A stretch of DNA of 64,000 nt from contig NW_008805086.1 of NCBI RefSeq assembly GCF_000004825.1, positions 372,001-436,000 of the forward strand, in the 5' to 3' direction. Source of the stretch: Heterostelium album PN500 (lineage: Eukaryota; Evosea; Eumycetozoa; Acytosteliales; Acytosteliaceae). Every line of letters starts with the position of its first letter. The first letter of the stretch is position 1. Position numbers and translations under genes: made by a program. The notes beneath the pieces were generated by a model. The model was not told where the DNA came from. It saw nothing but the letters and a program-made list of their open reading frames with translations, and ran no database searches. This document shows, piece by piece, positions 13,192 to 24,280 of the stretch.

Positions 13192-13796
13192 ACAAAATAA
13201 ACTCCAATCTTTATAAAAGATCAATTATTTCAAAAAAGACAATGATTAAAATATTTTCATTTCCTTAGTTAAGAAAGTTGTTCAGTCATATTGAGCGATT
13301 AGTCTAATAAATTGGTTGCATTTATTTAAACAAAAAATGTTAAGCTTGATTTATTTTTATTAAATAATTATTATTAAAAATTATATTCTAAAAAAGAAAG
13401 TCAGTTTGAAATCATTAATTATAAAAACATTATTTTAATTTAGAGTACTTTATGTTATTTGAATAATTTTTTTCAAGATTTAGTTTGTGGAGAATCACAT
13501 ATTCTTACTAATACATTTCAAGTAATTACTTTGGTGTAATTTGAATATAAAAATCAATAAGATTTAATTAATTCAGACCGATCCGAAAAAATAAATCAAT
13601 TTATGGAAGAGTGTGGGTAAAATTAATACCTTTTAAACAATATTAAAAAGAGATGTACAAATATTTGTGGTAAGTCGACTTTCGGAACATACTTGACCGA
13701 AATTGATTGTCATTTGAATATAAATAGAAATTTTTATTGAACGATAAAAATCATTAACTACAAATAAATTTACTAAATTTGAAAATTTAAAAAACA
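13192..13796. other. Intergenic, AT-rich
   Basis: Contains the last part of the inverted-repeat homology (to about 13250) and then the promoter region of the next gene. I see no coding sequence or RNA gene. Confidence 0.6.
13719..13727 (+). promoter_or_regulatory. TATA box followed by T-run
   Basis: TATAAATAG about 70 bp before the start codon at 13797, followed shortly by a T-run. This is the usual dictyostelid core promoter arrangement. Confidence 0.45.
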
Positions 13797-14720
13797 ATGT
13801 TAAAACTATCTTTATTATTGGTTTTTGTTTTATATATTTCTAGTACTTATGTTTTGGGAAATAAGTTGAATGAAACTGAAGTTCCTGCTTATTACACTGC
13901 CAGGTTCTTGGAGCTAAATTGTGAAGAAGGAAAACCATGCAACCGAATTGTATTGACTAAACTAAATGAAGCTTCTCAAGAGCGTGTCTTTGCCACCCGT
14001 TTGATCTTTGGAGATGGTGAACAACATCGTGAATGGGACGGTAAAGAAAGAAACGAATCCAGAGGAGAGCATCATGAGTGGGATGGTAAAGCAAGAAATG
14101 GTTCTAGAGGTGAACACCATGAATGGGATGGTAAAGCAACAAATGAATCTAGAGGAGAGCACCATGAATGGGATGGTAAAGCAAGAAACGAATCCAGAGG
14201 AGAACACCATGAATGGGAAGGAAAAGAGAGTAGAGTAGATCATCATGAATGGAATGGTAAAGGATCAGAGGCAAACAAGACTCGTGAACATAAGTTTAAT
14301 AATGGAGAGATCATCGTCTATGGTTCTTTACATCAACTAAATGGTAGTAGTACTCATCATGTCTTTAAGGTAATTACTCTATTCCATCGTGTTCCACTAT
14401 CATTCAATGAAACCAAGGATAAAAAAGAAGAAATTAAGGAAAAAGAAAGCTCTGGAAAGTTCTATCGTGTACAAGGCGCTGGATTCGGAGTTTGTAAATC
14501 ATTGAATTGCTCATCGTTGGCACTGAACGAGATCAATTCCAGCAATAGAGTGTTGATAAAGAGCATCTCTTCGCCATACTCTGAGAAACACTTTGACCAG
14601 AAATGGATTGACACTGAACTATTTGTTGTGAAGTTGCCAGAGACAGGCATTGTTCAAGCCACAGTTGTAGATGGTGTAGCAAGCATCACTTCAATCTACT
14701 TTACAAAACAACACAAGTAA
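13797..14720 (+). CDS. Secreted protein with glycosylated HHEWDGK repeats (DUF6748-like ends)
   Basis: Single exon, 307 residues. Residues 1-21 form a clear signal peptide (hydrophobic LSLLLVFVLYISS, then VLG). A globular N-terminal part with a Cys pair (LNCEEGKPCN) is followed at about residues 77-155 by five units of a 15-residue repeat, HHEWDGK(A)xNxSRGE, each carrying an N-glycosylation sequon (NES or NGS). The C-terminal part contains FYRVQGAGFGVCKSLNCSS. The two half-motifs, each an aromatic start followed by C...C and an LN/IN end, resemble the duplicated halves of DUF6748 proteins, with the charged repeat inserted between them. This assignment is from memory and weak. The function is unknown. 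It is probably secreted or in the extracellular matrix. No membrane anchor is visible. Confidence 0.8.
   Translation: MLKLSLLLVFVLYISSTYVLGNKLNETEVPAYYTARFLELNCEEGKPCNRIVLTKLNEASQERVFATRLIFGDGEQHREWDGKERNESRGEHHEWDGKARNGSRGEHHEWDGKATNESRGEHHEWDGKARNESRGEHHEWEGKESRVDHHEWNGKGSEANKTREHKFNNGEIIVYGSLHQLNGSSTHHVFKVITLFHRVPLSFNETKDKKEEIKEKESSGKFYRVQGAGFGVCKSLNCSSLALNEINSSNRVLIKSISSPYSEKHFDQKWIDTELFVVKLPETGIVQATVVDGVASITSIYFTKQHK
14023..14250 (+). repeat. 45-bp in-frame tandem repeat (HHEWDGK units)
   Basis: About five 15-codon units, the middle three nearly identical (GEHHEWDGKARNESR type). The first and last are degenerate. The array lies inside the secreted-protein gene. Confidence 0.85.
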
Positions 14721-15008
14721 AGTATTTTGAATTCAAAACAAAGATTTGAACCTACATTTGCTAATGTACTATATTAAATATTCCACTAGTTATAAAATTC
14801 AAAAATAAAATTATTATTAAATTTGAGGCACTTTTTTTTTTTTTTTTTAAAATCTCTCTGATTGATTATGATTATCTTTTTTTTTTACATGTATTTATGT
14901 CTAATAGCAATAATAACGTTATAACATTTAAAATGTGTGAAATGAATCAAATTTTATTAAATAAGATTAAGTAACTGCATGAGAATAAAAAAAAAAAAAA
15001 AAAAAAAA

Positions 15009-16634
15009 ATGAGTTCAACCAATAGTGTGCATCTAAATGATCTTATTATCTTTAAGATTATCGATATTTCACTAACATATCGTGGCTACAAGTCATATGC
15101 CATCACCAGTTGTAAGAGATGGCCGAGAAAGCGTACGATTCAAATGTGGGCATCTCAATGCGTTGCCTTGGTCTGTCGGAAATGGTTCGCACTCGTAACC
15201 ACTCATTACACAACTTCATTCAAACTGGACACCTCCTCGCTGCAGAGTGTCAATCGTCTGACCACTATTCTACGAAATATCAATAATCAAACAACAACTA
15301 CAGCGAAAACTAAAACTAAACAAACAACAAATTGGAACGACCGAAACTTGACTTCTCTGACTATCTATACACCAGAGTTCACTCGATCGTTGCCGAGTAA
15401 GAGATTCACTGAGTTGTATCGACTACTGGAACAATGTAACACGATCACCGACATAAAGACTAGAACACAAGGTAGCTGTTTTCGCTATTGTGACTATTGG
15501 TTCAATACTTCGACCGTTACTTCACTGTCGATCGATCAAACGCGAATGACAACCGGTGAAGAGTCAACAGTCGATTGTGATCTCTGGAATCATCCTTGTC
15601 TTCAATCGATCAATCGATTACATCTCCGAACTGAACGTCAGGCACACCGCTCCTACTATCCATTCTTTGAGAGTGACAATATTACTTCAGTTTCTGTAGA
15701 TGGGCCAAACCTTGTCGCTAGTTTGTGTGATCAACAAGTCAGTTCCAATCTCTCACAAATCGTGCTTTGGTGTTCGTTCAGCATTGACCAGCTCATTGCC
15801 ATACTCAGCCAAGTCAAGAGTTTGATATCGCTCGGTCTACGCAGACATGGATCGACCAGAACCGATTGGATATCTGCCGACAAAGACCACCGTGCATCGG
15901 TGATCAAGTCATTGATTGCAAACCATTCGAATCTAACTGAGCTAGCATTGGTACAAGATAGATTCCGTAAGGAAGTTAATATCGGTATGGTCTGGATAGA
16001 CGTATTGGACACTCTGTTTGCCGAACCCAAGCTAAGACTTCAACGTTTCGAATGTCGCTATCAAAAAGACGTCCTCTATTGCTCAGCTTTGTTTTTCGAT
16101 GCTCTTTGTACCAATAATACACTTACCTATCTATCGATTGGTCATCTAACAAGCAACCAGTTTGAATCGATCGCCAAAGTAATCGCCAAAAACGTAACCA
16201 TTCGAACATTGTCGTTGGATTGCTCCGAGAGCAGCAGTAATCCATCGAAACTCTTTAAAACAATCTATCCTTCACTGCTTGCCAATCGATCGATCACAGA
16301 ACTATCATTCCCATTCAGTGTATACTACCTCTCTATCGATTGGTCTTTCATGGACGATGCAATCATCCAATTGGAACTTTGTAACCAACTCAATACTGTC
16401 TTTATGTTCCAAGGTAAGCACCGTAAAGTCTACATTCGTTCCCCGACAATGGAGTACTCCGAGCATCATCTTCATCAACAAGAGAAGAAAGCAATCAGAT
16501 TTACCGAAGAGAAAGAACTGTTTGATATCAATAGCTACGCATTACCAGAAGACTCTGATTCGCAGAGTGATATTGGCAACGATGAATCACGTGACGATGA
16601 ATATTCATCTTGTGAACAAGACGAAAACGATTAA
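15009..16634 (+). CDS. F-box/LRR-like dictyostelid protein
   Basis: 541 residues from the ATG at 15009, chosen because the further upstream ATG (14979) only adds a poly-Lys stretch read from a poly(A) tract just before the likely start. The N-terminus (LIIFKIIDI..., then ALVCRKWFALVT at about residues 46-57) has the F-box-like pattern common in dictyostelid F-box/LRR families. The remainder has irregular leucine-rich segments (LTYLSIGHL, IRTLSLDC, ITELSFPF). It ends in a very acidic Ser/Asp/Glu tail. By analogy it would be a substrate receptor of an SCF ubiquitin ligase. The F-box call is from pattern and not certain. Confidence 0.7.
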   Translation: MSSTNSVHLNDLIIFKIIDISLTYRGYKSYAITSCKRWPRKRTIQMWASQCVALVCRKWFALVTTHYTTSFKLDTSSLQSVNRLTTILRNINNQTTTTAKTKTKQTTNWNDRNLTSLTIYTPEFTRSLPSKRFTELYRLLEQCNTITDIKTRTQGSCFRYCDYWFNTSTVTSLSIDQTRMTTGEESTVDCDLWNHPCLQSINRLHLRTERQAHRSYYPFFESDNITSVSVDGPNLVASLCDQQVSSNLSQIVLWCSFSIDQLIAILSQVKSLISLGLRRHGSTRTDWISADKDHRASVIKSLIANHSNLTELALVQDRFRKEVNIGMVWIDVLDTLFAEPKLRLQRFECRYQKDVLYCSALFFDALCTNNTLTYLSIGHLTSNQFESIAKVIAKNVTIRTLSLDCSESSSNPSKLFKTIYPSLLANRSITELSFPFSVYYLSIDWSFMDDAIIQLELCNQLNTVFMFQGKHRKVYIRSPTMEYSEHHLHQQEKKAIRFTEEKELFDINSYALPEDSDSQSDIGNDESRDDEYSSCEQDEND

Positions 16635-17409
16635 TATGCTATTTATTATTTAAATAATAATCAGAAGAAGAAGAGCAACAACTTTACAAACAACAATAAT
16701 ACTAACCAGAAGAAGAAGAAGAAACAATGCCACTTGGTCTTAAATCAATATGGTGTAAAATATTCTATTGAACACACATGCATCCAAGTTTAAATAAGAT
16801 CTCAATAAAGTTAAATAATCGACAATTTATTTATACACTTCTGTTTCTCATAGTCTTTTTAGAATTTAACAACCAGAAAAATAAGATAATTTGTTGGGAG
16901 GTGGTAGTCAACTGGTTTAAAAAATAAATAAAATAAAATAACACACAATTGTGTGATGGTGATTGTGTGTTAAAAAAAAAGTGAAATTTCATATTATTTG
17001 ATTGATTGACGCAATTGTTTTCTATTTTTTTTTTTAGTCATCTTATTCCACATACAAAATGTTAATTAATATTTGTTTATATTATTAGCAAAGGAGAACA
17101 TAATTATTATATAAAAATACTAAATTTACACTTTTTATAAAGATATAATAAAATCAAATCTAATGTTGTATATATACTTAACCACTAAATAGTCTTATCA
17201 TAAACACTCTTTTTTTATCTCATCATAATCTATTATTAAAAACGAAAAAAAAAACATAATAATAAAAAGATAAATGATATAATATCTTGTATCAGTCAGT
17301 TGACCATTTTCATATCAATCACAATCAAATCATAAGTTTATATTTATATATCTTTTTTTATTTATTTATTTATTTATATTGTGTTTTATTTTCTATAAAT
17401 CTCTTTAAA

Positions 17410-17440
<31 letters not shown>

Positions 17441-17470
17441 TTTATACAAGTTTTTGTTTTTGTTTTTGAA
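16635..17470. other. Intergenic, AT-rich, with hairpin and GATA microsatellite
   Basis: Between the F-box/LRR-like gene and the Kelch gene. It holds a strong inverted repeat at 16939-16972 and a (GATA)n tract at about 17412-17440 in the presumed 5' UTR. No open coding region is visible. Confidence 0.6.
16939..16972. repeat. 11-bp perfect inverted repeat with 12-nt loop
   Basis: TAACACACAAT at 16939-16949 and ATTGTGTGTTA at 16962-16972 are exact reverse complements. It lies about 300 bp downstream of the preceding stop codon and is followed by an A-run. It could be a 3'-end or RNA-structure signal; the function is unknown. Confidence 0.6.
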
Positions 17471-17973
17471 ATGAAAATGTTACAAACTGAATTATCAAAT
17501 AATAATTCACCCTTTTTGTCGTTTTCAAATGATTCATCGCTTGTGATTGATAGTAGTAGCGGTAGTGCAGTGGATGTTTTGAGAAATTCGTCAGCGACCA
17601 CCATTACATCGGCAGCAACACTTCTTTCTACGTCAACATCGGATCTTCTTTTAAACAGGTCTTCACCACTTCAGGTATCAACTAGTTCTTCGCCAACAAT
17701 ATCGCCGTATTCTAGTGACTCTACTACTACTACTTTCAATAGTCAATCGATATTCAATGAACAAGAACATTTCGATTTGGCGAATCTCTATATAAGATCG
17801 ACCTGCTACCACCATGACCATGAAGGAACGACCATCGATCATAACCATCGGCATATCGACAATATCCTAAGTTTAACCAGTAGCATCGGTATCGATATCG
17901 ACATCGATGATGAATATGAATTCTATTTAGATAGTCTTTGTTTGAATATCGATCATCATAATCATCAACAAAT

Positions 17974-18024
<51 letters not shown>

Positions 18025-19759
18025 TCAACAACATCAACAATCACCAAACCAAAAAGAAGAGGAAGAACAATCACCAATAACAGATAAACAACTAAGAGAA
18101 AAAGAAAAAGAAGTAGAGGAAGAAGAATCAGATATAATATCAAACCTACCATATGAATTAGTGTTATATTTTCTTTCATTTCTATATCCTCTCGATGTGA
18201 TTAGAAATGTTAGTCTGGTGTGTAAATACTTTTATAGGTGCTCTCGAAGTAATTGTCTTTGGCGTGATCTGATCTACAATGAATATGTAAACAGCAGAAA
18301 TCAACAAAACAAACAACAACAGCAGGTTATTAATCTACTGAATTGTTGTAGACATGATGGTCGTGCCAATGGTAACAGCTTGGCAACCAACCAACAACAT
18401 CCTGACACCATAGATTGGTATAGTTATTATTCTGAAAAAACAATGTTAAGAAAATCTGGTAAATAACATTCAATTGATTTTATCATACTTTAATGAATAT
18501 TAACAACCAATCCAATTGTCATAATTGAATAATAATCTCATTAGTAAATTATATTAAATGGAAATCAATACAATATCATGAGCAACATCATGAAAAATCA
18601 AGTCGGTATCGACACACTGCAACAACTATAACCGATAGTAAAGGAAAGAAGATGATATTATTACTTGGTGGAATATCAACAAATCCTCAACAACAACAAC
18701 AACATAATCATAATCATCAACAATATTCACATTCTGATATAAATATAATCGATCCGGATTCATGTAATATAATTTGCCCAACTATCAATATTGAAAACCG
18801 ATTGAATCAGACCGTCGATTTGGGATTCGGAATCAGTCGGCACACTGCCAACTACATCGATGCACTCTGTAGTGTATTCGTGTTTGGTGGAACGCGAACC
18901 GATTTCGTGAGTGGCGTTTCCAAGAAATCGAACCAACTCAACCAGATTATCATTGGCAATCAATTCAAACAAGTGAAATGGTTGACCGTTGAGATGTCCT
19001 CTGCTGACGACTCCTGTGCTGTTGTGGTGCCACCGGCTCGATCCGACCATTCCTCGTGTGTAATCGGCAGCACACTCTATATATTTGGTGGTTCCGACGA
19101 GCGTGTACAGCCACTAAACGACCTCTACTGTTTTCAAGCCGATCGACCAACAGCGGGTTGGACGAAACTAGAGACCAGCGGCGCCATTCCATCGGCGCGC
19201 TCCGGACACTCGATGTTGGCGGTTGGCAACCGGTCGATCTATGTGTATGGTGGCGGTGTTTGGGATCACAAAAAGTGTTGGGTCAATCGCAACAGTCAGC
19301 TATTCCACCTGGACACCCAGACCTTGGTGTGGACCGAGATCAAATGTCTCAGGCCACCCTCGATCTCCACGTTCTCATCGATCTTCTCAGTTGGCTATCA
19401 TCTATTCGTATTGTTTGGTGGCGGCTACGACGGTTTAGTTACTAACGGTGGCTACTACTTTGACACGATCGAAAACGTTTGGTATCCACTCAAGTCGAAA
19501 GACACACCGACACCAAAGAACTCATCGGCACTCTGTATTGTAGGTGCATCTACTATCTTTTTTATTGGTGGTGAAAAGAGAAGATCCACTTCAATTCAAA
19601 TATTAGAAATGGTAAATATAATAATAACGAATTATTATTAATGATTAAATATACAAAAATTGATTATCTAATACACAAATTTCAATATTATAATAATATT
19701 CATATTAGGATTGGATAAATTTATTAAATCAATCATCAATAGATATAAATTTATTTTAA
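17471..19759 (+). CDS. F-box and Kelch-repeat protein
   Basis: Three exons: 17471-18458, 18545-19611 and 19709-19759; the total is exactly 702 codons with stop (701 residues). The N-terminal 160 residues are Ser-rich and low complexity. A poly-Gln/His tract (17974-18035) follows, then an F-box (ISNLPYELVLYFLSFL...VIRNVSLVCKYFYRCSRS, about residues 224-262). Exon 2 has Kelch repeats: RYRHTATTITDSKG, then MILLLGGIS; RSDHSSCVIGSTLYIFGGSD; SARSGHSMLAVG..IYVYGGG; FSVGYHLFVLFGGGYDG; ALCIVGASTIFFIGGE. The splice 18458/18545 is supported because it restores the first Kelch blade in frame. It is predicted to be an SCF-type E3 adaptor with a beta-propeller for substrate binding. The Kelch core is clearly more GC-rich in codon use than the low-complexity N-terminus. 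Confidence 0.88.
17974..18035 (+). repeat. CAA (poly-Gln) coding tract
   Basis: About twenty CAA/CAT codons, typical of dictyostelid homopolymer tracts, between the Ser-rich region and the F-box. Confidence 0.85.
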
Positions 19760-22402
19760 TTGAAATCAAATAAATGTTTGATTATTTCAAATAAAATGAA
19801 GTTCAAAAGAGTATTATAATAATATTCATTATGTATTTTAGTGTTCTTTCTCTCTTTCTTTGTTTTTAAACATTACAAAACTACAATGAATGTAATTGTA
19901 CAAAAGTAGTGTATGTAGTAATACATCTGCAATAATAATAATATTCATTTGATGTAAATTTTATTCATTTTTGAAAATAGTGTGATTTTTTTATTTAAAA
20001 ATAACATGTACAAATATGGTAATTGAAAGGTAGATGCAGTCAAAAGTGTGAGCAAGAAAATCTGATAAAAATTTTTATAAAAAGGTGTGATCACTTTGGT
20101 GTGATCTGAACGAATTATAATTATTATTTTTGCATGTAAAAAATATTAATAATTGTAAATCGGGTGTTCATTTATAAATTCATAACACATTTGATTCACA
20201 ATCATTTTAATAATGTAGTACTAGTATTAATATTTATATTAAATCATACATTCAAGAAATTTTATGCATTTTATCTATTTTGTTTATAACAACACATAAA
20301 AAAACATAGCGACAACAAAGTGTTGTCTAAATTTCCACACCTCTAAATATTTAGTTTGCTTTTAGGTATCTATTATTGTTATTACTTAACACACATTCAT
20401 ATTCATTTTTATTTCATATATATATACATGTGTGGGAGAAACAAAGTAAAACTAGAATAAGAATCGATAACAACACAACAACAACAACAACAACAACAAA
20501 AAAAAACAAACAGCATCAGCAACCAGAAAACACCACAACATATATAGTTATAAATAGCTGGTTCATATACTCATTAGTTATATACCCATTCTTTAGCTAG
20601 TGCACCAATCATTTTTGCTTAGAATATTCCGAGGAGTCAGTTGTTTATTTGATATATTTATTATCGAAAATAAATTAAATTAGTATAGTAATATTTCAAT
20701 CAATTCCACTCTCTTGTTAAAACTACTCCACAATCTATCATATGTTAGATCGAGCATAAATAGTTTGATCAGGAAATATCATTTTTTATTCAATCAATAA
20801 CATTGTTGATATTATTTAGTTTTCAGATTGTTTGTTGTTAGATTGTTTGTTCAGTAGTTCTACATGCTTGATAATTAGAATAATAATAATTAATAGGAGA
20901 TTCTATCACACCACAAAATAATAAAAACAACAACACTATCTAGTAAACATCAGCATCATCATCTAACAAAAAATATAACTAGAGAGTGAGAGAGAGAAAG
21001 AAGAAAAAGAAATCGAACAAACAATAGAATCTAAAGTTTATAAAATACGATTGAATTTAATCATATAAGTGTTTAAGAATAGATATTATAAAAGTGAAAA
21101 AAGAAGTAGTTATATATATAGATATAGATATTTCTAGCCGATATATTTAATTATCGCTCGATCAGCATTGGCATTGTCAGCCAAATTTAAAAGCACTGCT
21201 GGGTGTGCTAATGCTGTTTCGTTTTTGGAATTCCAAGATAGGCAAAAAAAAAAAAAAAAACAGTCAGTATCCAATCATTTTCATTAAAAAACAGAATGGC
21301 TATATCAACACCCACACATTCATCAAATTCCTTTTTGAAAAACATATAAAACTCTTCACTTGTATAAAATCCGTTTTTTATATATAAAATATAATCCAAT
21401 TTAGTAAATTTGATTTGTACCTGTTGTTATTGTGGTGGGTGCAAAACTAAACTTTAAAATTGCAAAAATCGATTTGTATTTATAATAACAATAATAATAA
21501 AGTTGATTGGACTATACTTTTAGTGTTATTCTTTAATTAATTAAAACAAATCAAACCAAGTTTTTAAAATCTAAAAAAGAATATAGTTTTTTGTTTTTCC
21601 TTTATCTTTTTCTTCTATTTTTTATTTTAAATGAAAAAGCCTCAATAAAATTTATAATTTTATATAATATTATATAATTATTGGTCAATAAACTATAGTT
21701 TCTATTAAATTAAATCATAACCCTTTATTTTTTTTCTATTTCCAATATCAAATTAAATTAGTCAACATATTTTTTGATTACTTTCAAGAACAACAACAAC
21801 AATAATTATTAAAATTAAAAAACAACCAAACTCATCAAATTGTTTTCGCTGTTTTCTTTTTCTCAATTATCATCCAACCAAAATCAATCTTTTAATTTCC
21901 CATTTGGATATTTCCAGTTTTTTATTTTTTTTTTTTTCTCCAATTTTAGTTTTCAACAATAAATTTTGAAATCCAAGTTAGTGTCAACATTTTTATACTT
22001 TGACAAAATTTCAACCAATATATTTTTTAATAACCATAAAAAAAACCAAAAGACCTACCACACATACAAAACACTTTCCATCTCAAATATATACTGTTTA
22101 TGATAAAAAAACTTAATTTTTAAACAAAATAAAAATAACATCATTTCAAACCACCTCATAAAATTTCTAAATAATAAAATTTAACTTATATATTTAATTT
22201 TTTATAGACAAAAAAAAAATAAATAAAAAAATAAAAAAAAAAATAAAAATCTTTAAATAATAATAATAATAATCGATAAATATCACATTTTTAAAAATCA
22301 ACAAAACATTTTATAAATAATAATATTAAAATAGATAAAATTTATTATTATTTTTTTTATTTTATTTTTTAAAATATTAAAAATTAATTAAATTAATTAA
22401 AA
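19760..22402. other. Long intergenic region (2.6 kb)
   Basis: Very AT-rich. It contains a short (AAC)n tract at about 20472-20500, a small perfect hairpin (GACAACA...TGTTGTC, 20312-20328) and a 54-nt stem-loop at 21163-21216. The small open frames here are low complexity and not convincing genes. It probably holds the promoter and long 5' UTR of the gene at 22403. Confidence 0.55.
21163..21216. other. Candidate 54-nt stem-loop
   Basis: CAGCATTGGCA (21163-21173) pairs with TGCTAATGCTG (21206-21216) over 11 positions with one G-T pair, enclosing 32 nt. It sits in a small island of higher GC inside very AT-rich DNA. It could be a small structured RNA or a UTR element. No family signature is recognised. 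Confidence 0.3.
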
Positions 22403-23737
22403 ATGGTTGTTTCAACATTAATTTTAAAAAATCAAAATGGTATTCAACAATCACAACAACACGAATATCTACCATTTCCAATTATAAAAAATATATTTGA
22501 TTTCTATTTCAATAATGAGGTTCACTACAGAATTTCTCAGTTGGGTAGATTGTCAGACCGTTTCCTCTACCATAAGCTTGCTCCCATCGCACAGCTGTCA
22601 CATCGTTACTTTGATTTGGTGAGTGAACGCTATGTCGTAAGGTTTGTCCAACCAAAGGGAAATGAATTGCCCAACCACCTGCAAGACATCTACAAACACC
22701 TGACCAGTCCCTACTGTTTCATCAAGAGAATTCAATCGTTGGAATGTACTCCACCCACATTCGACCACCTGCTCTCTCGCAAGGAGCACATTGTGATGCG
22801 AGACCAACTCTCGAACCTCAGTCTACTCTCGCAGGTCACAGAGGAACCAGATTTCTTCTCGAGTAACACTCTCAATTTGCTCTCTACCTTCCAATCGCTC
22901 CACACCCTGAACCTCAGAAATATTGCCTTCACTAAAGAGCTGTTTGAAGTACTCCTTCGACTGCCTTTGAAAAAATTGTCTATCCAATCGGTGTTGATGG
23001 TTGAGCGTCTCACTGAGCAAGAATCGGAGCTGCTCCTCGATTATATCAAGCGGGAGCCAAACCAACTGGAAGCTCTCGATACTGCCGACTGCATCCGTTT
23101 GTCCGAAGACTATCTCCCGACGGTGACACTCAAGCCCAATATCCACACCATCACGGTCTCGCGTGTCAAGAGTATGATAAAGTTCCCAGATCATGTTAAG
23201 TCACTACGTTTGAATAGCTGTCGTAACAAATTCTTTAATATGAACATTGGCTGTTGTATTCAATCTCTGACACTGCCATCGATCAACGCCAAACACATTG
23301 ATTCACTCAGTGACTTTATACGTTCGTCCAACACTCTTACCAATCTCAATGTGTATCTTTCGTACTGGGACAGAACTGAACTCAGTGCAAACTGTGTGGA
23401 GATATGGTTCGGTGCATTCGAGAGACTGTTTGTCGCCATCAACCAGTCGAATACCTATGACCGCATGCAATTCCTGTTCAGTGCATACCCCAAGTTTTTG
23501 AAACCTCAATTGGAAAGACTATTCCAAATGCTCTCAAAGATCAACTGTCGCTGTCACTCTTTTGTTATAGATTACCACACCAACAAAACAGATTACAATC
23601 AACTTTTGAAGGATTTGGAAATCGTAGACTTCAAGGACTACACCTACTCTGGAGTAATCGATCCAAAGGGTCAACTTTTCATTTATAATCCAACAGAATC
23701 ACTCACAACATCAATACAGGATATATATTTAAATTAA
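22403..23737 (+). CDS. F-box/LRR-like dictyostelid protein
   Basis: Single exon, 444 residues. The N-terminus LPFPIIKNIFDFYFNN...IAQLSHRYFDLVS resembles the degenerate F-box found at the start of many dictyostelid LRR-type proteins. The body has irregular leucine-rich stretches (LLSTFQSLHTLNLRNIAF, LPLKKLSIQSVLM, VKSLRLNSCRNK, NTLTNLNVYLSYW). The ATG lies after a very AT-rich leader (AAAAATGG context). No membrane segment or catalytic motif is seen. The specific function is unknown; an SCF adaptor role is only an analogy. Confidence 0.75.
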   Translation: MVVSTLILKNQNGIQQSQQHEYLPFPIIKNIFDFYFNNEVHYRISQLGRLSDRFLYHKLAPIAQLSHRYFDLVSERYVVRFVQPKGNELPNHLQDIYKHLTSPYCFIKRIQSLECTPPTFDHLLSRKEHIVMRDQLSNLSLLSQVTEEPDFFSSNTLNLLSTFQSLHTLNLRNIAFTKELFEVLLRLPLKKLSIQSVLMVERLTEQESELLLDYIKREPNQLEALDTADCIRLSEDYLPTVTLKPNIHTITVSRVKSMIKFPDHVKSLRLNSCRNKFFNMNIGCCIQSLTLPSINAKHIDSLSDFIRSSNTLTNLNVYLSYWDRTELSANCVEIWFGAFERLFVAINQSNTYDRMQFLFSAYPKFLKPQLERLFQMLSKINCRCHSFVIDYHTNKTDYNQLLKDLEIVDFKDYTYSGVIDPKGQLFIYNPTESLTTSIQDIYLN

Positions 23738-24217
23738 GATGTATTCGTAAACAACTCCACAGAAATACTAGTATTTTTGCATTATCGATTTTGTAAATTT
23801 TAATAAACGTTGTAAATAGATTATTTAGAAAGTAAATATAAATAGAACACAATCATATTTTAACTACCAATAAATTGATTAAATATACTTATGTATTTTA
23901 GGATTGATGTTGTTTAACTTCCTTTCTCTTATTAAAATAAATACAATATTCAAATGGATTTATTGTTAATCGTTTATTGGTTAGCGAGGTGGGATGGCGT
24001 TGGGAAGTTCCTGGTTTGGTAGTTCCAGATGAGTTTGCAGTCGTCTAGCTTATTCAGCCATTTGGATTGATATGCTTGAATGTTTGAGTTGTTTCCACCG
24101 AAGTCTTGTGTTGATTTTCTGATTAGTTTGTGGTATTCTAGTTTAGTTTGTTAATGTTGTTTCTTGAAAGATATGGTGGGTGATATCTAGAATTAAAAAA
24201 TTAATTTTTTTTGACCA
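23738..24217. other. Intergenic with a possible coding remnant on the minus strand
   Basis: Minus-strand positions about 24140-23975 encode a non-low-complexity peptide of about 57 residues (KLIRKSTQDFGGN..., then SKWLNKLDDCKLIWNYQT, ending SHLANQ and stop), closed upstream by an in-frame TAA. The base composition is less AT-rich than around it. It looks like the 3' end of a lost gene or of a mobile element next to a tRNA gene. The family is not recognised. Confidence 0.35.
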
Positions 24218-24280
24218 AAATGTAATGAACGGTATAAGGATTGACCAGATACCTTATGCCATACCGCACCATCGTCACAC
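24218..24280 (+). repeat. 63-bp direct repeat, copy A
   Basis: Identical to 24380-24442. The unit contains an imperfect inverted repeat (GGTATAAGG / CCTTATGCC, 24231-24239 and 24252-24260). Confidence 0.85.

Larger units (their letters stand above)
217..13250 (+). repeat. Left arm of ~13-kb inverted repeat
   Basis: The whole left TIG gene and about 60 bp of its 3' flank are repeated in inverse orientation at 43725-57483. The 3' two thirds are nearly identical. For example, the 787 residues encoded at 5670-8033 differ by only about nine residues from the other arm. The TIG-repeat part is more divergent. Homology stops shortly after the stop codons. Confidence 0.9.

Noticed and set aside
14979-15008. 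Upstream ATG of the F-box/LRR-like gene
   Set aside because: It would add MRIKKKKKKK encoded by a poly(A) stretch. The ATG at 15009 directly after the A-run fits the usual dictyostelid start context.
20376-20600. 74-codon open frame
   Set aside because: Dominated by a Thr/Lys low-complexity run from an AAC tract. No start context or similarity, so treated as intergenic.
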